NCBI RefSeq assembly: GCF_036192275.1
Contig: NZ_CP108088.1
Coordinates: 4,775,501 to 4,839,500, forward strand
From: Streptomyces sp. NBC_00250
Lineage (GTDB): Bacteria; Actinomycetota; Actinomycetes; Streptomycetales; Streptomycetaceae
Direction: 5' to 3'
Length of the DNA: 64,000 nt
Position numbers and translations under genes: made by a program. How positions within the stretch are numbered: position 1 is the stretch's first letter; every line of letters starts with the position of its first letter. Of the stretch, positions 1-7,672 are shown one piece after another. The notes beneath the pieces were generated by a model that made no database searches, had not been told where the DNA came from, and saw only the letters and a program-made list of their open reading frames with translations.

Positions 1-299
1 CTGAAGCCGCGGATCACCCCGTCGTCGATGAGCCGGTTGATGCGCGCGTAGGCGTTGGCCCGGGAGACGTGCACCCGCTCGGCCACGGAGCGTACCGAGG
101 CGCGCCCGTCCGTTTGCAGCAACCGCAGGATGTCGCGGTCGATCGCGTCCAGCGGGCGTGCCGGAAGCGCGCCCGTCGGCATGCCGACCGGGGCGCTCAG
201 GGCCTCGCCGGGCACCTCGTTCCCGGTCCCGCCGAGCGCGCCGCCCTCGTCGTCGTCCGGAACCTCGTTCCGGTCGACGGCCATTTGTTCATCCGCCAT
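1..299 (-). CDS. Lrp/AsnC-family transcriptional regulator, 3' end outside window
   Basis: This is the N-terminal part of a leucine-responsive/AsnC-type regulator; its C-terminal ligand-sensing RAM domain lies beyond the left edge. It starts MADEQMAVDRNEVP, has a variable acidic/Gly linker of about 45 residues, and then a classic AsnC winged helix: LDAIDRDILRLLQTDGRAS, the HTH turn SVAERVHVSRANAYARINRL, then DDGVIRG. It is divergent from a branched-chain keto-acid dehydrogenase cluster across 186 bp. In Streptomyces an Lrp-type regulator, BkdR, controls bkd genes, so this may be BkdR. That assignment is inferred from position. The unusually long pre-HTH tail is worth noting. Confidence 0.85.
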   Translation of the reverse strand, partial: MADEQMAVDRNEVPDDDEGGALGGTGNEVPGEALSAPVGMPTGALPARPLDAIDRDILRLLQTDGRASVRSVAERVHVSRANAYARINRLIDDGVIRGF

Positions 300-344
300 G
301 TCCCCCCGCCTCTCTCCGGTGGACGACCTGCACATATCCCAGGC

Positions 345-366
345 TGTGGAGAACCGTTTGTCCACA
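345..366. promoter_or_regulatory. Pair of inverted DnaA-box-like 9-mers in the lrp/bkd intergenic region
   Basis: TGTGGAGAA (345-353, i.e. TTCTCCACA on the minus strand) and TTGTCCACA (358-366) face each other across 4 bp. TTGTCCACA equals the preferred Streptomyces DnaA box as I remember it. Together they also form an imperfect dyad, so the pair could instead be an operator for the divergent Lrp-type regulator. Confidence 0.4.
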
Positions 367-485
367 GGCTGGAGGTGCCTGTAGCCAAAATGCCTCCACG
401 ACCGAACAATCGGTAGGTGAGGCGCGCCACACTCGCGCCACCCGCCTTCGGGTCTTATGCCCGCTCCCACGAGGAGGTGGACTCG

Positions 486-1637
486 TTGCAACAGCGCAGT
501 TCGACAGTCCAAGAGCCGCCCGGTGCCATTTCCGACTACCGGCCCACCCCGCCGCCGGCGTGGCAGCCGCGTACCGACCCCGCCCCGCTGCTGCCCGACA
601 CCGAGCCGCTGCGCGTGCTCGGCACGGACGCCGTGGCCGACGCCGACCCCGCGCTGCTGCTCCGGCTCTACGCGGAGCTGATCCGCGGCCGCCGGTACAA
701 CACGCAGGCCACCGCCCTGACCAAGCAGGGCCGGCTCGCCGTGTACCCGTCGACCACCGGGCAGGAGGCGGGCGAGATCGCCGCCGCCCTCGCCCTGGAG
801 GAGCGGGACTGGCTCTTCCCCTCGTACCGCGACACCCTGGCGGCCGTCGCCCGCGGCCTCGACCCCGTGCAGGCCCTGACCCTGCTGCGCGGCGACTGGC
901 ACACCGGGTACGACCCGCACGAGCACCGCATCGCGCCGCTCTGCACCCCGCTGGCCACCCAGCTCCCGCACGCGGTGGGCCTCGCCCACGCCGCCCGGCT
1001 CAAGGGTGACGACGTGGTGGCCCTCGCCATGGTCGGCGACGGCGGCACCAGCGAGGGCGACTTCCACGAGGCGCTGAACTTCGCGGCCGTCTGGCAGGCC
1101 CCCGTGGTCTTCTTCGTGCAGAACAACGGCTTCGCGATCTCCGTTCCGCTGGCCAAGCAGACCGCCGCCCCCTCCCTGGCCCACAAGGCCGTCGGATACG
1201 GGATGCCGGGCCGACTGGTCGACGGCAACGACGCGGTGGCCGTCCACCAGGTGCTGACCGAGGCCGTGGCCCGCGCCCGGCGCGGCGGCGGCCCCACCCT
1301 CGTCGAGGCCATCACGTACCGGATCGACGCCCACACCAACGCCGACGACGCCACCCGCTACCGCGCGGCCGGCGAGGTCGAGACCTGGCGGGCGCACGAC
1401 CCGATCCTGATCCTCGAACGGGAGCTGACGGAGCGCGGCCTGCTCGACGAGGACGGCAAGCGGGCGGCGGCGGAGGCCGCCGAGACGATGGCCGCCGACC
1501 TGCGCGAGCGGATGAACGCCGACCCGGTGCTCGACCCGATGGACCTCTTCTCGCACGTGTACGCGGAGCAGACCACGCAGCTGCGGGAACAAGCGGCGCA
1601 GCTGCGCGCCGAGCTCGAAGCCGAGGGTGAGGCGTGA
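486..1637 (+). CDS. Branched-chain 2-oxoacid dehydrogenase E1 component, alpha subunit (cluster 1)
   Basis: This thiamine-diphosphate-dependent E1 alpha subunit, with the next gene, decarboxylates 2-oxo acids from Val/Leu/Ile catabolism and passes the acyl group to the E2 lipoyl arm, supplying branched starter acyl-CoAs for fatty acids. The 383-residue protein carries the ThDP motif GDGGTSEGD...NNG (about residues 184-213) and the E1alpha tail signature RIDAHTNADDATRYR. The TTG start at 486 is chosen because GAGGAGG (471-477) sits 8 nt upstream; the frame stays open to 417 but without a ribosome site there. It is translationally coupled to the beta subunit by a one-base stop/start overlap. 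It is typical bkdA/bkdF material; the symbol is withheld because Streptomyces carries two such sets with confusing names. Confidence 0.9.
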   Translation: MQQRSSTVQEPPGAISDYRPTPPPAWQPRTDPAPLLPDTEPLRVLGTDAVADADPALLLRLYAELIRGRRYNTQATALTKQGRLAVYPSTTGQEAGEIAAALALEERDWLFPSYRDTLAAVARGLDPVQALTLLRGDWHTGYDPHEHRIAPLCTPLATQLPHAVGLAHAARLKGDDVVALAMVGDGGTSEGDFHEALNFAAVWQAPVVFFVQNNGFAISVPLAKQTAAPSLAHKAVGYGMPGRLVDGNDAVAVHQVLTEAVARARRGGGPTLVEAITYRIDAHTNADDATRYRAAGEVETWRAHDPILILERELTERGLLDEDGKRAAAEAAETMAADLRERMNADPVLDPMDLFSHVYAEQTTQLREQAAQLRAELEAEGEA

Positions 1638-2701
1638 TGACGACGGCGACGACCGGACCCGCGGCGGACAGGACCGCCGCGAGCGCCGGCAAGACCGGCG
1701 GGACCGGCAAGGCCAAGCCCGCCACGATGGCGCAGGCGCTCCAGCGCGCCATGCGCGACGCGATGGCAGAGGACCCGACCGTCCATGTGATGGGCGAGGA
1801 CGTCGGCACCCTCGGCGGGGTCTTCCGGGTCACCGACGGGCTCGCCAAGGAGTTCGGCGAGGACCGCTGCACCGACACCCCGCTGGCCGAGGCCGGCATT
1901 CTCGGCGCGGCGGTCGGCATGGCCATGTACGGCCTGCGGCCGGTCGTCGAGATGCAGTTCGACGCGTTCGCCTACCCGGCGTTCGAGCAGCTGATCTCCC
2001 ACGTGGCGAAGATGCGGAACCGGACGCGCGGCGCGATGCCGATGCCGATCGTCATCCGTGTCCCGTACGGCGGCGGGATCGGCGGAGTCGAGCACCACAG
2101 CGACTCCTCCGAGGCCTACTACATGGCCACCCCCGGACTGCATGTCGTCACCCCGGCCACCGTCGAGGACGCCTACGGGCTGCTGCGCGCGGCCATCGCC
2201 TCCGACGACCCGGTGGTCTTCCTGGAGCCCAAGAGGCTCTACTGGTCCAAGTCCGACTGGTCTCCCGAGGCGCCCGCGCCGGTGGAGCCGATCGGAAAGG
2301 CCGTCGTACGGCGGCGGGGCACCGGCGCCACCCTGATCACCTACGGTCCCTCCGTGCCCGTCTGTCTGGAGGCGGCGGAGGCCGCGCAGGCCGAGGGCTG
2401 GGACCTGGAGGTCGTCGACCTGCGCTCGCTCGTGCCCTTCGACGACGAGACCGTCAGCGCCTCGGTGCGGCGCACCGGCCGCGCGGTCGTCGTCCACGAG
2501 TCGACCGGCTTCGGCGGCCCCGGCGCGGAGATCGCCGCGCGCGTGACCGAGCGCTGCTTCCACCACCTGGAGGCGCCGGTGCTGCGGGTCGCGGGCTTCG
2601 ACATCCCGTACCCGCCGCCCATGCTGGAGCGGCACCATCTGCCGGGCGTGGACCGGGTCCTGGACGCGGTGGCACGGCTGCAGTGGGAGGCGGGAAGCTG
2701 A
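1637..2701 (+). CDS. Branched-chain 2-oxoacid dehydrogenase E1 component, beta subunit (cluster 1)
   Basis: This is the beta subunit of the ThDP-dependent E1, 354 residues, forming an alpha2beta2 heterotetramer with the preceding product. It has an N-terminal pyrimidine-binding transketolase domain (MGEDVGTLGGVFRVTDGL, DTPLAEAGILGAAVGMAMYG, RVPYGGGIGGVEHHSDS) and a C-terminal transketolase domain (GTGATLITYGPSV, VVDLRSLVPFD, VVVHESTGFGGPGAEIAA). Compared with its paralogue at 22527 it has an extra N-terminal Thr/Ala/Lys tail of about 28 residues. ATG 1637 is used, overlapping the alpha-subunit TGA by one base; a GTG directly before it is an alternative. It ends with a one-base overlap into E2, so the three genes form one tightly coupled operon. 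Confidence 0.92.
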   Translation: MTTATTGPAADRTAASAGKTGGTGKAKPATMAQALQRAMRDAMAEDPTVHVMGEDVGTLGGVFRVTDGLAKEFGEDRCTDTPLAEAGILGAAVGMAMYGLRPVVEMQFDAFAYPAFEQLISHVAKMRNRTRGAMPMPIVIRVPYGGGIGGVEHHSDSSEAYYMATPGLHVVTPATVEDAYGLLRAAIASDDPVVFLEPKRLYWSKSDWSPEAPAPVEPIGKAVVRRRGTGATLITYGPSVPVCLEAAEAAQAEGWDLEVVDLRSLVPFDDETVSASVRRTGRAVVVHESTGFGGPGAEIAARVTERCFHHLEAPVLRVAGFDIPYPPPMLERHHLPGVDRVLDAVARLQWEAGS

Positions 2702-4095
2702 TGGCGCAGGTGCTCGAGTTCAAGTTGCCCGACCTCGGTGAGGGACTCACCGAGGCGGAGATCGTCCGCTGGCTGGTCAGCGTGGGCGACGTCGTCGCCA
2801 TCGACCAGCCGGTCGTCGAGGTCGAGACGGCCAAGGCCATGGTCGAGGTGCCCTGCCCGTACGGCGGTGTCGTCACCGCGCGGTACGGCGAAGAGGGCAC
2901 CGAACTGCCCGTCGGCGCACCGCTGCTGACGGTCGCCGTGGGCGGCACGGGCGCGCCGGAGGAGCTCGCGGAGGCGGCTCCGGGAGCCACCCCCACGGCG
3001 GGCGGGACCGCCGCCGAGTCCGCCGTGTCGTCCGAGTACTCGGGCAATGTGCTGGTCGGGTACGGCACGGCCGAGCCCGCCGCCCGGCGCCGCCGGGTAC
3101 GGCACGAGAGCCACGCCGTGGCACAGGCACCCGCACCCGTCGCGGCCCCGGCACCCGTCGCGGCGCCGGTGGCCGTGGCCGTCGCCGGCCACGAGGGTCC
3201 GGTGCCGGTCATCTCGCCGCTCGTGCGGAAACTGGCCAGGGACCGGGGACTCGACCTGCGGGAGATCCACGGATCGGGGCCCGAGGGCCTGATCCTGCGG
3301 GCCGACGTGGAGCTGGCCATCGCGGCCCTGGAGCGGCCCGTCGCCGCACCGGCGCCCGCGCCCGCTCCCGCCCCGGCCGCCGCTTCGGCGCCCGCGCTCG
3401 CCTCGGCCGGTGAGCGGGTTCCGCTGCGCGGGGTCCGTGGCGCGGTGGCGGACAAGCTGTCGCGCAGCCGTACGGAGATCCCGGACGCGACCTGCTGGGT
3501 CGATGCCGACGCGACCGAGCTGATGGCCGCACGGACGGCGATGAACGCGGCGGGCGGGCCGAAGATCTCGCTGCTCGCGCTCCTCGCCCGGATCTGCGCC
3601 CACGCCCTGGCCCGGTTCCCCGAGCTCAACTCCACCGTGGACATGGCGGCCCGGGAGATCGTCCGGCTGCCGTCCGTGCACCTCGGCTTCGCCGCCCAGA
3701 CGCCGCGCGGTCTGGTCGTGCCCGTGGTCAAGGATGCGGGGACCCGGACGGCCGAGTCGCTGACGGCCGAGTTCGCCCGGCTGACGGAGGCCGCACGGCA
3801 GTCCGCACTGACCCCGGCCGATCTGACGGGTGGCACGTTCACCCTGAACAACTACGGGGTGTTCGGGGTCGACGGATCCACGCCGATCATCAACCACCCC
3901 GAGGCCGCGATGCTCGGCGTCGGCCGGATCATCCCCAAGCCCTGGGTGCACCAGGGCGAACTGGCCGTGCGTCAGGTGGTGCAGCTCTCGCTCACCTTCG
4001 ACCACCGCGTCTGCGACGGCGGCACGGCGGGCGGCTTCCTGAGGTACGTGGCCGACTGCGTCGAGCAGCCGGCGGTCCTGCTCCGCACGCTCTGA
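2701..4095 (+). CDS. Branched-chain 2-oxoacid dehydrogenase E2 component, dihydrolipoamide acyltransferase (cluster 1)
   Basis: This is the acyltransferase core of the complex: it receives the acyl group on a lipoyl-lysine and transfers it to CoA. The 464 residues comprise one lipoyl domain (LPDLGEGLTEAEIVRW; lipoylation motif VETAKAMVE with Lys45), Ala/Pro-rich swinging linkers, a peripheral subunit-binding domain (ISPLVRKLARDRGLDLREI...GSGPEG, about residues 170-205), and a catalytic domain ending with the acyltransferase motif DHRVCDGG. There is only one lipoyl domain, as usual for BCKDH E2s. No E3 (lipoamide dehydrogenase) follows, so E3 must be supplied from elsewhere. A strong hairpin just downstream ends the operon. 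Confidence 0.92.
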   Translation: MAQVLEFKLPDLGEGLTEAEIVRWLVSVGDVVAIDQPVVEVETAKAMVEVPCPYGGVVTARYGEEGTELPVGAPLLTVAVGGTGAPEELAEAAPGATPTAGGTAAESAVSSEYSGNVLVGYGTAEPAARRRRVRHESHAVAQAPAPVAAPAPVAAPVAVAVAGHEGPVPVISPLVRKLARDRGLDLREIHGSGPEGLILRADVELAIAALERPVAAPAPAPAPAPAAASAPALASAGERVPLRGVRGAVADKLSRSRTEIPDATCWVDADATELMAARTAMNAAGGPKISLLALLARICAHALARFPELNSTVDMAAREIVRLPSVHLGFAAQTPRGLVVPVVKDAGTRTAESLTAEFARLTEAARQSALTPADLTGGTFTLNNYGVFGVDGSTPIINHPEAAMLGVGRIIPKPWVHQGELAVRQVVQLSLTFDHRVCDGGTAGGFLRYVADCVEQPAVLLRTL

Positions 4096-4100
4096 CACCC

Positions 4101-4145
4101 GACCGGTGCGTACGGGCCCGCCCCTCGGGTCCGTACGCACCGGTC
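4101..4145. terminator. Intrinsic-type hairpin after bkd cluster 1
   Basis: An inverted repeat with arms GACCGGTGCGTACGG and CCGTACGCACCGGTC closes over a short G/C loop 5 bp after the E2 stop codon. There is no U-tract, as is common for Streptomyces terminators. Confidence 0.75.
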
Positions 4146-4239
4146 GGCTCGCTCTCGCGAGACGAGCGGGCCGGCCGACTCTTCTCGCAGAGGGAGACGC
4201 GCCCGCCGGTGGGGACGGGCGGCGGACCATACTGCTCGG

Positions 4240-5094
4240 GTGACCACCCCACATGACGCCGTCGTACTCGCCGGAGGTGCCGCCCAGCGCCTCGGCGGTG
4301 CCGACAAGCCCGGAGTACGGGTCGGAGGCCGGGCACTCCTCGACCGGGTCCTCACCGCCTGCCGAGGCGCGGACCGGACCGTGGTCGTCGGCGATCCCCG
4401 CCCGACCGTCCACCCCGTCCGCTGGACCAGGGAGGACCCGCCCGGCGGAGGGCCGCTGGCCGCTCTCGACGCCGGAGTACGGGAGACCCGGGCCGACGTC
4501 CTGCTCGTCCTCTCCGCCGACCTGCCCTTCCTCGACGAGGACACCGTCCGACGGCTGCTCGGGGTGCTCGCCGAGGACCCCGGGGCCGAGGCCGCGCTCC
4601 TCACCGACGCCGGGGGGCGGGACCAGCCGCTCGTCGCCGCGTACCGCGCCGCCCCGCTCCGGCGGGAGCTGGCTCGGATCGCCGGGGAGCGCGGCACCCT
4701 CGCAGGCGGCCCGCTGCGGCTGCTCACCGGCGCGCTGCGGCTCACCCGGGTCGCCGCGGGGCCCCTCGCCTCCTTCGACTGCGACACCTGGGAGGACATC
4801 GCCACGGCCCGGGCCCGCATCAGGGAGCATGGGACCGTGTTGGATGAATGGATCACCGCAGTCAAGGACGAACTGGGCATCGAATTGGACGTCGACACCG
4901 GCGTACTGCTCGATCTGGCTCGTGACGCCGCCCATGGCGTGGCCCGCCCCGCCGCACCCCTGACCACCTTCCTGGTCGGCTACGCGGCGGCGAGCGCGGC
5001 CGCCGGGGGCGGACCGGAGGCGGTCGCCGAGGCCGCCCGCAAGGCCGCCGCGCTGGCCCAGCGCTGGGCCGCCGAGCAGGACGAGGCCGGATGA
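4240..5094 (+). CDS. mobA: Molybdenum cofactor guanylyltransferase-like protein fused to a DUF6457-type domain
   Basis: The protein is a nucleotidyltransferase expected to attach GMP (or another nucleotide) to molybdopterin. Residues 1-190 are a MobA/GT-A fold: AVVLAGGAAQRLGGADKP is the diagnostic nucleotide-binding loop, followed by LVLSADLPFLDEDTV with the metal-binding Asp and GGRDQPLVAAYR. From about residue 200 a separate helical segment begins (VLDEWITAVKDELGIELDVD...TTFLVGYAAASAA), matching my memory of the small actinobacterial DUF6457 domain, usually found near Moco genes. The fusion is therefore plausible biology. GTG 4240 lacks a ribosome site, but CATACT (4228-4233) is placed so transcription could begin at the start codon. 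It overlaps moeA by 4 bp. Confidence 0.85.
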   Translation: MTTPHDAVVLAGGAAQRLGGADKPGVRVGGRALLDRVLTACRGADRTVVVGDPRPTVHPVRWTREDPPGGGPLAALDAGVRETRADVLLVLSADLPFLDEDTVRRLLGVLAEDPGAEAALLTDAGGRDQPLVAAYRAAPLRRELARIAGERGTLAGGPLRLLTGALRLTRVAAGPLASFDCDTWEDIATARARIREHGTVLDEWITAVKDELGIELDVDTGVLLDLARDAAHGVARPAAPLTTFLVGYAAASAAAGGGPEAVAEAARKAAALAQRWAAEQDEAG

Positions 5095-6503
5095 GCCTGA
5101 AGGAGCCCCTCCCGGTGGCCCCGGGAACCACCCCCGACGCGCGGGACGGGCAACCGCACCGGGCCACTGCCTGGCCCGAGGCGCGGGCCGCCGCCGTCCG
5201 CGCCGGGGCCGCCGCGCGGGCCGGCCGGGCGCCGCTCGGCGTACCGCTCGGGCAGGCACTCGGCCAGGTCCTGGCCGAGCCGCTCCTCGCCCTCACCGAC
5301 CTGCCGCCCTTCGACACCTCCGCCATGGACGGCTGGGCGGTCGCGGGGCCCGGACCCTGGACCGTGCGTGAGGAGGGTGCCGTCCTCGCCGGGCAGGCAC
5401 CCGGGGCGGCGACGGTCGACGGCGAGGCCGTACGGATCGCCACCGGCGCGCGCGTCCCTTCCGGGACCACCGCAGTCCTCCGCACCGAGCACTCCCGTAC
5501 CGAGCCCTCCGGTACCGAACGCACCCGTACCGAGCCCTCCGGTACCGAGCGCTCCGCTCCCGAGGGCGCCCTGCTGCACGCCCTGCGCGAGGTCGTGCCG
5601 GGGCAGGACATCCGGCCCCGGGGCCAGGAGTGCCGCTCCGGTGACGAACTGCTCCCCGCGGGCACCGTCGTGACCCCCGCCGTACTGGGCCTCGCCGCGG
5701 CCGCCGGCTACGACGAGCTCCGCGTGTCACCGCGCCCCCGGGTGGAGATCCTGGTCCTCGGGGACGAGCTGCTCACGGCCGGGCTCCCCCACGACGGCCT
5801 CATCCGTGACGCCCTCGGCCCCATGCTCGGCCCCTGGCTGACGGCGCTCGGCGCCGACGTCCTCGCCACCCGCCGGATCGGCGACGAGGCCGAGGAGCTG
5901 TACGCGGCCGTCACCGGCTCCACCGCCGACCTGGTCCTCACCACCGGCGGGACCGCCGCCGGGCCGGTGGACCACGTTCACGGTGTGCTGGCCAAGGCCG
6001 GCGCCACCCTCCTGGTCGACGGGGTGAAGGTCCGGCCCGGCCACCCGATGCTGCTCGCCCGCCTCGGCGCCGAGCCCAACCGCGCCGAGCCAGGCCGCGC
6101 CGAGCTCACCCGTGCCGAGCCCGGCCGACCCGGGCACGTCCGCCACCTCGTCGGCCTCCCCGGCAACCCGCTCGCGGCCGTGTCCGGGCTTCTCACCCTG
6201 GCCGAGCCGCTCCTCAGGGCCCTGGCCGACCAAGGGCAAGGGGATCCGCCCCGCGTACCCGTCCAGGACGAGGTGCACGGGCATCCGTACGACACCCGGC
6301 TCGTCCCGGTCGTCCGCCGTGATGGACGGGCCGTACCCCTGCGCTACAACGGACCGGCCATGCTCCGGGGCATCGCCACCGCGGACGGCCTGGCCGTCGT
6401 CCCGCCCGGTGGCGCACGCCCCGGTCAAGAGCTGGATGTCCTCGACCTTCCCTGGCCGACGGCCGAGGGGGCCGTACCGGCCCAAGGAGCGTGTTTCACG
6501 TGA
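5091..6503 (+). CDS. moeA: Molybdopterin molybdotransferase MoeA, with low-complexity insertions
   Basis: MoeA inserts molybdate into adenylylated molybdopterin. The 470 residues show domain landmarks in order: PLGVPLGQALGQVLAEPL, the conserved FDTSAMDGWAV, IATGARVPSGTTAVLRTE, the domain-III core ILVLGDELL...LVLTTGGTAAGPVDHVH, and HLVGLPGNPLAAVSG. Two hydrophilic insertions interrupt it. The first holds two 30-bp tandem units (5494-5553) encoding RTEPSGTER-like repeats; the second, near nt 6067-6135, encodes AEPxRAE repeats. Both keep frame. It is probably longer than typical MoeA because of them. Coupled to mobA by ATGA and to the next gene by GTGA; its stop codon lies inside a parS site. 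Confidence 0.88.
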   Translation: MSLKEPLPVAPGTTPDARDGQPHRATAWPEARAAAVRAGAAARAGRAPLGVPLGQALGQVLAEPLLALTDLPPFDTSAMDGWAVAGPGPWTVREEGAVLAGQAPGAATVDGEAVRIATGARVPSGTTAVLRTEHSRTEPSGTERTRTEPSGTERSAPEGALLHALREVVPGQDIRPRGQECRSGDELLPAGTVVTPAVLGLAAAAGYDELRVSPRPRVEILVLGDELLTAGLPHDGLIRDALGPMLGPWLTALGADVLATRRIGDEAEELYAAVTGSTADLVLTTGGTAAGPVDHVHGVLAKAGATLLVDGVKVRPGHPMLLARLGAEPNRAEPGRAELTRAEPGRPGHVRHLVGLPGNPLAAVSGLLTLAEPLLRALADQGQGDPPRVPVQDEVHGHPYDTRLVPVVRRDGRAVPLRYNGPAMLRGIATADGLAVVPPGGARPGQELDVLDLPWPTAEGAVPAQGACFT

Positions 6504-6506
6504 AAC
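6493..6506. promoter_or_regulatory. parS: parS, ParB-binding centromere site (perfect palindrome)
   Basis: GTTTCACGTGAAAC is a perfect 14-bp palindrome identical to the consensus parS of Streptomyces and Bacillus as I know it. It overlaps the moeA stop (TGA 6501-6503) and the start codon (GTG 6500-6502) of the next gene. Confidence 0.92.
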
Positions 6507-7585
6507 TTCCCAGTCGTGACGCCATGGCCCGCCACGCGGACGAGCGGATCTCCGGCCCGCAGATCAGGCTGCCGCGCCGGGAGGTCGAGCGTCCGCTGCG
6601 CCAGGTCGGCAAGCGGCTGCTCATGGCGCTCGGTGTGCTCCTGGTGACGGTGCTCATCGTCTACATCGACCGCGACGGCTACCACGACAACGCCGACGAG
6701 ACGCTCGACTTCCTCGACTGCGCCTACTACGCGACCGTGACGCTCTCCACCACCGGATACGGCGACATCGTCCCGTACAGCGACACGGCGCGGCTCGCCA
6801 ACATCCTGCTGGTCACGCCCCTGCGCGTGCTGTTTCTGATCATCCTGGTCGGCACCACCCTCGAGGTCCTCACGGAGCGGACCCGCGAGGAGTTCCGGCT
6901 GAACCGCTGGAGGTCCACCTTGCGCGACCACACCGTCATCGTCGGCTTCGGCACCAAGGGGCGGTCCGCGATCCAGACGCTCTGCGCGACCGGTCTCCGC
7001 AAGGAGCAGATCGTCATCGTCGATCCCTCCAACAAGGTGATCGAGACGGCGAACGCGGACGGGTTCGTCGGTGTCGTCGGCGACGCGACCCGCAGTGACG
7101 TGCTGCTCCGCGCCGAGGTACAGCGGGCCCGGCAGATCGTCATCGCCACCCAGCGAGACGACACCGCCGTGCTGGTCACCCTCACGGCCCGCCAGCTCAA
7201 CCGGGGCGCGAAGATCGTCGCCGCGGTCCGCGAGGAGGAGAACGCGCCGCTGCTGCGCCAGTCCGGCGCGGACGCGGTCATCACCAGCGCCAGCGCCGCC
7301 GGGCGCCTGCTCGGCCTCTCCGTGCTGAGCCCCAGCGCCGGCACGGTGATGGAGGACCTCATCCAGCAGGGCTCCGGCCTCGACCTGGTCGAGCGTCCGG
7401 TGACCAAGAGCGAGGTGGGCAAGAGCGTGCGGGAGACCGGCGACCTGGTCGTGAGCGTGCTCCGAGGCCACCGGCTGCTCGGTTACGACGACCCCGCGGC
7501 CAGCCCGCTCCAGCTCACCGACCGGGTGATCACCATCGTGCGCGCCGCGCCGGTCACCCCGCTCAGCACGCCGCCGGAGGACTAG
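6500..7585 (+). CDS. Potassium channel with RCK/TrkA-N domain
   Basis: This is a two-helix K+ channel subunit with a cytoplasmic nucleotide-gated RCK domain. A first membrane helix (RLLMALGVLLVTVLIVYI) precedes the pore helix and selectivity filter TVTLSTTGYGDIVP, followed by the inner helix (LANILLVTPLRVLFLIILVGTTLEVL). The RCK domain starts with HTVIVGFGTKGRSAIQTL (Rossmann GxGxxG-like) and runs through IVDPSNKVIETAN and GDATRSDVL; a TrkA-C-like region follows. GTG 6500 is chosen: AAGGAG (6484-6489) is 10 nt upstream and the start overlaps the moeA stop as GTGA. GTG 6491 and ATG 6524 are in frame but have poorer spacing. A link to molybdenum metabolism is not obvious. Confidence 0.88.
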   Translation: MKLPSRDAMARHADERISGPQIRLPRREVERPLRQVGKRLLMALGVLLVTVLIVYIDRDGYHDNADETLDFLDCAYYATVTLSTTGYGDIVPYSDTARLANILLVTPLRVLFLIILVGTTLEVLTERTREEFRLNRWRSTLRDHTVIVGFGTKGRSAIQTLCATGLRKEQIVIVDPSNKVIETANADGFVGVVGDATRSDVLLRAEVQRARQIVIATQRDDTAVLVTLTARQLNRGAKIVAAVREEENAPLLRQSGADAVITSASAAGRLLGLSVLSPSAGTVMEDLIQQGSGLDLVERPVTKSEVGKSVRETGDLVVSVLRGHRLLGYDDPAASPLQLTDRVITIVRAAPVTPLSTPPED

Positions 7586-7672
7586 GGCCTGTCCGGGAGG
7601 GGGACCAGGGCGGGGAGCGCCGGGCCGGGGAGTACCGGGCCTCCGGCCGGTGCCGGGAGTAGCCTCGCCGCC

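Noticed and set aside
2341..5259. A 972-residue open frame on the minus strand across bkd E2, mobA and moeA
   Set aside because: It is an antisense shadow produced by high GC; the plus-strand frames have complete family motifs and ribosome sites.
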